DNA from: an uncultured Clostridia bacterium
GTDB lineage: Bacteria > Bacillota > Clostridia > TANB77 > CAG-465
Direction of reading: 5' to 3'
DNA: 37,132 bases
Assembly: GCA_944387385.1 (NCBI GenBank)
Contig: CALXES010000013.1
Span: 1 to 37,132 of the forward strand
The notes under the pieces were generated by a model, which did no database searches, had not been told where the DNA came from, and worked only from the letters and a program-made list of their open reading frames with translations. Below, in pieces: positions 32,426 through 37,132 of this stretch (the first letter of the stretch is position 1; the number at the start of each line of letters is the position of its first letter). Position numbers and translations under genes: made by a program.

Positions 32426-33433
32426 TTACTTAGCTTGCATGCAAGTTACAATAATTGTACCAACAATATCTTCTACAGAACTTCCTCTAGATAAATCATT
32501 TACAGGTTTTTTTAAGCCTTGTGTTACTGGGCCAATTGCTAGAGTATCTCCAAATCTTTGAGCCATTTTATATCCTATATTTCCAGCTTCTAAATTTGGG
32601 AATATTAAAACATTTGCATGACCCGCAACTTTACTTTCTGGTGCTTTAAGTGCTGCAACCTCTGGAATAATTGCTGCATCAAGTTGAAATTCTCCGTCAA
32701 CTTCAAAATCTACTTTTCTCTCTTTTAATTCATTTAAAACATCATTTAATTTATCTATTGCTTCTCCTTTTGCACTTCCTTTTGTTGAATAAGAAAGTAG
32801 TGCAACTTTTGGTTCATAACCTGTAAGCATTTTATAACTTTGAGCTGATTCTATTGTTATGTCTATTAGTTGCTCCTTTGTTGGAAATTCTATAAGACCG
32901 CAATCGGAAAAAATCAACACTCCTTCTTCGCCTATTTCTTTCTTTTTAGTTTCCATTAAGAAAAATGAAGAAACATTTTTTATTCCATCTGCCGCTTTAA
33001 TAATTTGAAGAGCAGGTCTTAAAGTATTTGCAGTTGAATGAATTGCTCCACTTACTAAACCATCTGCATCATCTGATTTTACCATCATAGTTGCAAAATA
33101 TACCTTGTCTTCGTTTATTTTTTTTGCATTTTCTAACGTCATACCTTTATTTTTTCTTAATTCGTATAATAAAGTATCGTATTCATCTTTTTTTGATGAT
33201 GTCAAATTGTCTACTATTTCAATTTTATCATAAGGCATATCTATATTCTCATCTTTACATTTTTTTTCTATCTCTTCTCTTTTCCCAATTAAAACAATAT
33301 TTGCATAATCATTTAATGCTACAATTGCAGCAGCTTTTAGTACTCTTGGATCTTCACTTTCAGGAAGTACTATCTTTTTTTTATTTTTTCTTACTTTTTC
33401 TGCCATTTTAGCAACTATTCCACTAATCTCCAC
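32426..33433 (-). CDS. pta: Phosphate acetyltransferase
   Basis: A 335-residue short-form Pta converting acetyl-CoA and phosphate to acetyl phosphate. Conserved blocks include VLPESEDPRVLKAAAI near the N-terminus, GLVSGAIHSTANTLRPALQI near residue 130, FSDCGLIEFPT, VALLSYSTKGSAKGEA, DGEFQLDAAI, and ANVLIFPNLEAGNIGYKMAQ with GPVTQGLKKPVNDLSRG at the C-terminus. A GTG start at 33433 follows GGGGGA by about 9 bases. It lies 18 bases after the anchored solute-binding-like gene with no terminator between, so that gene probably heads the same transcript. Confidence 0.97.
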   Translation of the reverse strand: MEISGIVAKMAEKVRKNKKKIVLPESEDPRVLKAAAIVALNDYANIVLIGKREEIEKKCKDENIDMPYDKIEIVDNLTSSKKDEYDTLLYELRKNKGMTLENAKKINEDKVYFATMMVKSDDADGLVSGAIHSTANTLRPALQIIKAADGIKNVSSFFLMETKKKEIGEEGVLIFSDCGLIEFPTKEQLIDITIESAQSYKMLTGYEPKVALLSYSTKGSAKGEAIDKLNDVLNELKERKVDFEVDGEFQLDAAIIPEVAALKAPESKVAGHANVLIFPNLEAGNIGYKMAQRFGDTLAIGPVTQGLKKPVNDLSRGSSVEDIVGTIIVTCMQAK

Positions 33434-33451
33434 TTCTTTATTCCCCCTATT

Positions 33452-35233
33452 TTAATCTATTATTTTTCCAATATTATTTATATCATTAAAAATACTCATA
33501 TAGTTTATATCATTAAATCCATATATGTATTTTTGATAAACAAGATTTATATTTCTAGCATAAATGCCAATACAAGCCACTTCATCAGATAAAACATATT
33601 CTAAGTTTTGAATATTTTGTGACAAATCTTCCACATTACTTTGTTCTACTTGCTTAAACGCTTGACTTGTTGCATCATTTATATCCAAATAATTCTGTAA
33701 AAATCTTATGTCTGGTGTTTCATTTAAATATATTGTTGAAAGCACTATATCATAATCTAAACTATCAACTCTTTGTTGAACTTCTTCTGATGTAAGTGCA
33801 ATTATCTCAATATTTATACCAGCATTGTAGGCCATATTTTTAATATTATTTGCTATATTCATTTTATTTTCATCTTGAGAGTTTACAAGTAATCTTAAAC
33901 TAGCTATTAAATAATTTCCATCTTCTACTTTTTCATAGATTCCAGATGTGTTTTGACTCCATCCGCTAGCATTCATAATATTTTTTGCTCCAACAATATC
34001 ATACTTATATTTTATACTAGAATACATAAAAGGTAAATCTATTACCTCAATAAAATTGTTATCACTAGTTTTTACAATTTCATCTCTATTTAAAGAATAC
34101 ATTAAAGCAGTTCTTAATTCTTTTCTAGAAAATATATTTGAATTTTTATTTCCTAAAATAAATAGTGTTTCACCGTCCTTATATTTTTTAACACTATAAT
34201 CTTTTTGTCCTATTAGCTGCATATCATTATTTGAGGTTGCAAAGAAAACATCTATCTCATCATTTGCAAAAGCCTCAACACTATCATTTATTCCACTATA
34301 ACTCTTTAGTATTATAGAGCTTAGACTCTTATTTGAGCTAACTTCTGTTTTTGTAAAAAGTATTGAGTTATCTTGTATAGAATATTCAAATTCATTTTTT
34401 ACTTTTGACTCATTATCCGTTACTGGAAAATCCAAGCAATATACAAAATATGGATTTTCTTCTTTAAGAGTTAATTTTACTTCATCTTTATTTTCTGTGC
34501 TCTCTATAGATAGAATATTATTAAGTCTTGAATAATACATATTGCTCTCACCATACGATAATATTTTATCTACAGAGTATTTTAAATCATCTATATCTAA
34601 ATTATATTTATCATTTAAAGTTATTATATATTCTAAATTAGATACTTTTACAATATTTTTTGCTATTTGATATTTTATATCATAATTATTTTCAATTTTT
34701 ACAAGACTATATGATGTCTTTTTTAATAAATCATTAACAATTAAATTTGAAGACTTATATACATCTGTAGTGTCAAGAGATGTAAGTCCAATTTTTAAGT
34801 CATAATTTGTCTCTAAATTTACATTAGACTCAGTAGTTTTACCTTCGCTACTATTAAAAACACTAGCTGTTATTTTTTCATCTACTCTAGTGATTTTAAT
34901 AGAGATAAAAACAAGTAGCACCATTACTAATACACAACATGAAATAACAAAAGATTTTGGAATATATATCTTTTGTTTAGGTTCTTTTAAAACTGTTTTT
35001 TGTGGTCTTGAATAAAGAAGCAGCTCTTGTTCTTTTTTTCTTTCTCTATGTTTTCTTATCATTAAATTTGATATAAATGAATTATTATCGTTATTTGTTG
35101 TAGAATATTTGTTTGTATTCTTGTAGTTATTCTTCTTAACTCTCAATTCCTTTTCGTTCTTTTTTCTCTTTTTTTCTAATTGAGATTTAGTTATAGTTTT
35201 ATATCTACGCGAATCAATAATCTTAGCACACAA
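33452..35233 (-). CDS. Membrane-anchored solute-binding-like protein (SBP_bac_5 type)
   Basis: About 593 residues. Residues 1-93 are a very basic cytoplasmic tail (runs such as KKRKKNEKELRVKK and RKHRERKKEQE), followed by one helix (about 94-113). The outer part resembles the oligopeptide-binding SBP_bac_5 family: YDLKIGLTSLD at its start, FSRKELRTALMYSLNRDEIV, YDIVGAKNIMNASGW and NYLIASLRLLVNSQDENKMNIANNIKNMA. No lipobox and no permease or ATPase gene are present, so a sensor or assembly role is as likely as uptake. TTG at 35233 is chosen because AGGTG lies 7 bases ahead; a TTG at 35278 falls on the -10 box. It heads the pta-ackA operon. Confidence 0.72.
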   Translation of the reverse strand: MCAKIIDSRRYKTITKSQLEKKRKKNEKELRVKKNNYKNTNKYSTTNNDNNSFISNLMIRKHRERKKEQELLLYSRPQKTVLKEPKQKIYIPKSFVISCCVLVMVLLVFISIKITRVDEKITASVFNSSEGKTTESNVNLETNYDLKIGLTSLDTTDVYKSSNLIVNDLLKKTSYSLVKIENNYDIKYQIAKNIVKVSNLEYIITLNDKYNLDIDDLKYSVDKILSYGESNMYYSRLNNILSIESTENKDEVKLTLKEENPYFVYCLDFPVTDNESKVKNEFEYSIQDNSILFTKTEVSSNKSLSSIILKSYSGINDSVEAFANDEIDVFFATSNNDMQLIGQKDYSVKKYKDGETLFILGNKNSNIFSRKELRTALMYSLNRDEIVKTSDNNFIEVIDLPFMYSSIKYKYDIVGAKNIMNASGWSQNTSGIYEKVEDGNYLIASLRLLVNSQDENKMNIANNIKNMAYNAGINIEIIALTSEEVQQRVDSLDYDIVLSTIYLNETPDIRFLQNYLDINDATSQAFKQVEQSNVEDLSQNIQNLEYVLSDEVACIGIYARNINLVYQKYIYGFNDINYMSIFNDINNIGKIID

Positions 35234-35277
35234 AATATCACACCTACTTTTCTTAACTCTTAATAATATCTTGCCCA

Positions 35278-35286
35278 ATTATATCA
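35278..35286 (-). promoter_or_regulatory. Extended -10 promoter for the SBP-like-pta-ackA operon
   Basis: TGATATAAT on the minus strand directly after the T run of the spoVS terminator. The -35 region falls inside the terminator stem and shows no TTGACA. Transcription would start near 35270, about 38 bases before the chosen TTG. Confidence 0.65.
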
Positions 35287-35324
35287 TAAAAAGACTCAAA
35301 AAGATAGTTTTTTATCTTTTTGAG
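35287..35324 (-). terminator. Rho-independent terminator after spoVS
   Basis: A 12-base perfect stem, CTCAAAAAGATA (35295-35306) with TATCTTTTTGAG (35313-35324), a 6-base loop, then a T run on the minus strand (35292-35288). Its T run abuts the extended -10 box of the next operon. Confidence 0.82.
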
Positions 35325-35350
35325 CTCATATTTTTTAATTTTAATTTCTA

Positions 35351-35614
35351 TTAAACTTTTGGTTCAACAACGAATTTAATTCCTGTTTTATCTTCGTTAT
35401 CTATTTTTACCTCCGTAAATGCTGGAGAACATACTAGTTCTACTCCTGTTGGTGCAACGAATCCTCTTGCGATTGCTACTGCCTTTACTGCTTGATTTAT
35501 AGCCCCTGCTCCAATTGCTTGCATTTCTGCTCTTCCGTTTTCTTTAACAAGACCTGCAATAGCTCCTGCTACAGAATTAGGGCTAGATTTTGCTGAAATT
35601 TTTAATATATCCAT
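35351..35614 (-). CDS. spoVS: Stage V sporulation protein S
   Basis: An 87-residue protein matching SpoVS along its full length: MDILKISAKSSPNSVAGAIA at the start, AEMQAIGAGAINQAVKAVAI in the middle and GFVAPTGVELVCSPAF towards the end. SpoVS is a small Alba-like DNA- or RNA-binding protein needed for normal spore coat and core dehydration in B. subtilis and also found in some non-sporulating lineages, so its presence suggests but does not prove spore formation. TAGGAGG lies 6 bases before the ATG. It is a single-gene unit with its own promoter, an inverted repeat at the predicted transcription start and a strong terminator. Confidence 0.96.
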   Translation of the reverse strand: MDILKISAKSSPNSVAGAIAGLVKENGRAEMQAIGAGAINQAVKAVAIARGFVAPTGVELVCSPAFTEVKIDNEDKTGIKFVVEPKV

Positions 35615-35644
35615 TTTCTACCTCCTATGATTTTATCTTTTGCT

Positions 35645-35670
35645 TTAGGTTAACTAAAAAATTAACCTAA
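35645..35670. repeat. Inverted repeat at the spoVS transcription start
   Basis: A 9-base perfect inverted repeat, TTAGGTTAA (35645-35653) and TTAACCTAA (35662-35670), with an 8-base A-rich spacer. The predicted start (about 35668) falls inside it, so it could be an operator or a 5'-end hairpin in the mRNA. Confidence 0.6.
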
Positions 35671-35674
35671 CATG

Positions 35675-35703
35675 ATTATATATAAAAGAAAAAAATTTTG
35701 CAA
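35675..35703 (-). promoter_or_regulatory. Promoter for spoVS
   Basis: The minus strand reads TTGCAA (35703-35698), a 17-base spacer and TATAAT (35680-35675), 61 bases before the ATG. It looks like a vegetative SigA promoter rather than the SigH type known for B. subtilis spoVS. Confidence 0.7.
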
Positions 35704-35767
35704 CACCTTTATATACTTTTTAATTAAAAATAATGTAAATATTAGTACTTTATAGTTTTAATATATA

Positions 35768-35796
35768 TTGTGTTTTAGTAGTTAATATTATATAAT
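35768..35796 (+). promoter_or_regulatory. Promoter for the 66-residue gene
   Basis: TTGTGT (35768-35773), a 17-base spacer and TATAAT (35791-35796), 53 bases before the ATG. It is divergent from the spoVS promoter, with about 65 bases between the two -35 boxes. Confidence 0.6.
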
Positions 35797-35848
35797 ATTA
35801 TTAAAGAAAATGAGATTTAATAAATTTATAATTAAAGGAGTGAGTGAT

Positions 35849-36049
35849 ATGGACTTTGTATTTGGCAATTCTTACATTGAATTAAAGTACGGCTCAACAA
35901 TCTATGTGGAAGAGCATTACGATGAGCTAAAAAGAAAAATGAACGATAGTAGTTCAACCATAACTGTTCATGTAGTTGATTTTTTTGGATTTGGTAGTGA
36001 TTTGAAGACATACAAAAAATCTGATATTTCTTATTATGGTTCAAACTAG
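35849..36049 (+). CDS. 66-residue protein of unknown function
   Basis: A small soluble protein starting MDFVFGNSYIELKYGSTIYV and ending KSDISYYGSN. It has no membrane segment or cysteine. It appears to be a beta hairpin followed by a short helix (EEHYDELKRKM) and another strand (TITVHVVDFFGFG). No family is recognised. AAAGGAG lies 8 bases before the ATG at 35849; an in-frame ATG at 35810 has no such site. Promoter, ribosome binding site and a 14-base terminator stem all support this strand rather than the open frame antisense to it. It is divergent from spoVS, which may be coincidence. Confidence 0.62.
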   Translation: MDFVFGNSYIELKYGSTIYVEEHYDELKRKMNDSSSTITVHVVDFFGFGSDLKTYKKSDISYYGSN

Positions 36050-36052
36050 ATA

Positions 36053-36085
36053 AAAATAAATACACCTTTATGGTGTATTTATTTT
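36053..36085. terminator. Bidirectional terminator between convergent genes
   Basis: A 14-base perfect stem, AAAATAAATACACC (36053-36066) with GGTGTATTTATTTT (36072-36085), and a 5-base loop. It lies 3 bases after the 66-residue gene and 3 bases after the LPXTG gene on the other strand, so it serves both. Confidence 0.72.
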
Positions 36086-36088
36086 ATA

Positions 36089-37132
36089 TTAAAATTCTTT
36101 TTCCTGCCTTAGTAAACTTAATAGACTATAACTTATTGTTGATATAAACATAACTGATAATATAATTTTTATATTAGTGCTTAATAGTCCACCTGTTTCT
36201 GGTAATTTTTCTTTAACGTTGTATACAACAGCCTCATTTACTATATTGCTATTTATATCCAATTTATATTCAGTATTATCTAAAACATATCCATCCGGTG
36301 CTTCTATTTCTTTATAATAGTATGTACCATAAGGTAGATCTTTTGATAATGCTATACCATTTTCATCACTAACAATATTATCGACAACATTACCATTCTC
36401 GTCATAAATACTAAATTTTGCACCCTGTAAAGGCTCATTTTTATCGTCTAATTTATATATTTTTAAACTTCCTTTTATATAGTAGTTTATCATATTCTTT
36501 ATTACGTTTTGACCATCTTCTACTATCTCAAATTCATACATTGTATTATCTACTACAATTCCCTCTGGTGCTGATATTTCTTGATAGTAATATGCACCTT
36601 TTTCTAAATCTTTTGAATATGCTATACCATCTTTATCTGTTACTATTGTATCTATTAAATTCTTATCTTTGTCATAGATATTAAATGTAACTCCTTCAAG
36701 TGGCTTATTATTTTCATCTACTTTTATTATCTTTAATTTTGCTTCTTTTAATTCATTTATTACTGTCTTTTCTATTATTTGTCCATTTTCTGTTAAAGCA
36801 AACTCATGTTTTTGTGTATCAATTACTACATTTGATGGAGCTTCTATTTCTTGATAATAATATGTTCCTAGTGGTAATTCTTTTGTTGTAGCCACACCTT
36901 TTTCATCTGTTATTATTGTATCTACCACATTTCCTATCTCATCTGTTATTTCAAATTTAACTCCTGCTAAACTTTCCTTATTACTATCATATTTTACTAT
37001 TTTTAAGCTTCCTTTTGCATAGTAGTTTATCATATTCTTTATTACATTTTGACCGTCTTCTACTATCTCAAATTCATACATTGTATTATCTACTACAATT
37101 CCCTCTGGTGCTGATATTTCTTGATAGTAATA
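36089..37132 (-). CDS. Sortase-anchored surface protein with Cna_B/SpaA-type repeats, C-terminal part
   Basis: The last 347 residues of a larger protein whose start lies beyond the right edge; the frame stays open to the window end. Three full repeats of about 90 residues are visible after a partial one, each with a K-I-x-K-x-D first strand, GVxFxIxD or AKFSIYD, a TDExG or SDENG turn and YYYQEIEAP. This is the Cna_B pattern, in which a Lys and an Asn/Asp can form an isopeptide bond helped by the Glu of QEI/KEI. The C-terminus is a sortase signal: LPETGG, a hydrophobic segment and the charged tail RQEKEF. It would be covalently wall-anchored as a stalk, adhesin or pilin-like protein. Confidence 0.92.
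   Translation of the reverse strand, partial: YYYQEISAPEGIVVDNTMYEFEIVEDGQNVIKNMINYYAKGSLKIVKYDSNKESLAGVKFEITDEIGNVVDTIITDEKGVATTKELPLGTYYYQEIEAPSNVVIDTQKHEFALTENGQIIEKTVINELKEAKLKIIKVDENNKPLEGVTFNIYDKDKNLIDTIVTDKDGIAYSKDLEKGAYYYQEISAPEGIVVDNTMYEFEIVEDGQNVIKNMINYYIKGSLKIYKLDDKNEPLQGAKFSIYDENGNVVDNIVSDENGIALSKDLPYGTYYYKEIEAPDGYVLDNTEYKLDINSNIVNEAVVYNVKEKLPETGGLLSTNIKIILSVMFISTISYSLLSLLRQEKEF
36481..36592 (-). repeat. Near-identical direct repeat, copy 1
   Basis: These 112 bases match 37021-37132 with only two differences (36506 versus 37046, and 36515 versus 37055). The period is exactly 540 bases, or 180 codons: two Cna_B domains. Copy 2 is cut by the window edge, so the repeat probably continues. 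Confidence 0.9.
37021..37132 (-). repeat. Near-identical direct repeat, copy 2 (cut by the window edge)
   Basis: Second copy of the 112-base segment, in the same frame and encoding the same QEISAPEGIVVDNT and MYEFEIVEDGQNVIKNMINY stretch as copy 1. Similarity falls sharply below position 37020. Confidence 0.9.

Noticed and set aside
35645..35670. Resemblance of the spoVS inverted repeat to a DtxR-type iron box
   Set aside because: The half-site TTAGG is shared, but the spacing between half-sites is much longer than in DtxR boxes, so no regulator is named.
35832..36065. A 77-residue open frame on the minus strand, antisense to the 66-residue gene
   Set aside because: It has no ribosome binding site and odd composition, and it runs into the terminator stem. 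The plus-strand frame has promoter, ribosome binding site and terminator.
36418..36891. Two leucine- and tyrosine-rich plus-strand open frames inside the LPXTG gene
   Set aside because: They mirror the Cna_B repeats in another frame, have no ribosome binding sites and repeat with the coding repeats.
36481..37132. Possible CRISPR-like or transposon direct repeats
   Set aside because: The copies are in frame within a repeat protein and 540 bases apart, with no short spacers and no cas or transposase genes.
1..37132. tRNA, rRNA or known riboswitches
   Set aside because: The intergenic gaps are short and AT-rich. No cloverleaf, conserved rRNA segment or recognised riboswitch core was found by eye.

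Overview
The window is AT-rich, densely coding DNA from a low-GC Gram-positive bacterium. It most likely belongs to the Clostridia, possibly an uncultured gut lineage. The evidence is an SpoVS homologue, a DUF4321-mreB-mreC-mreD-PBP2 cluster, a pta-ackA pair, YlmH and MtaB homologues, a sortase-anchored LPXTG protein, strong AGGAGG ribosome binding sites and many GTG/TTG starts. Nearly all genes lie on the minus strand. Only three (25819-26538, 26692-27144, 35849-36049) lie on plus. No tRNA, rRNA, CRISPR array, insertion sequence or phage gene was seen, and no gene-free stretch exceeds 300 bases.

Region A (1-13658, minus strand) is a surface-glycan locus read from right to left. It starts with an ABC-2 exporter (permease, then ATPase). 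Next come a two-domain glycosyltransferase with a degenerate GT32-like half, a GT-B paralogue of its other half, a GT32 domain fused to a membrane domain, and two tandem DUF2142 polytopic proteins. A second promoter then leads into a DPM1-like GT2 (apparently starting at ATT), a DUF2304 protein, two more GT2 enzymes and the start of a flippase-like protein that runs off the window. Upstream are separate units for a TagD-like cytidylyltransferase (13802-14221) and a phosphomannomutase/phosphoglucomutase (14342-15712). Both could supply activated precursors for this glycan.

Region B (15806-25679) is housekeeping. It holds a TIM-barrel sugar isomerase/endonuclease-like protein, the DUF4321-mreBCD-PBP2 elongation operon, mtaB and ylmH (translation), an unrecognised 216-residue protein behind a perfect consensus promoter and a structured leader, and dusB. 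Region C (25680-27450) is a small accessory island with an orphan signal-anchored protein, a cytoplasmic Cu/Zn-SOD-like protein with a short zinc loop, and a 51-residue membrane peptide.

Region D (27453-35233) looks like one operon: a membrane-anchored solute-binding-like protein, pta, ackA, an M24 peptidase, an M18 aminopeptidase and rodA. RodA is the polymerase partner of the PBP2 encoded in Region B. Region E (35279-37132) contains spoVS with an inverted repeat at its predicted transcription start, a divergent 66-residue orphan, and the C-terminal end of an LPXTG protein built from Cna_B/SpaA-type repeats with a 540-base DNA period. All functional statements come from reading motifs by eye. 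No database search was run.
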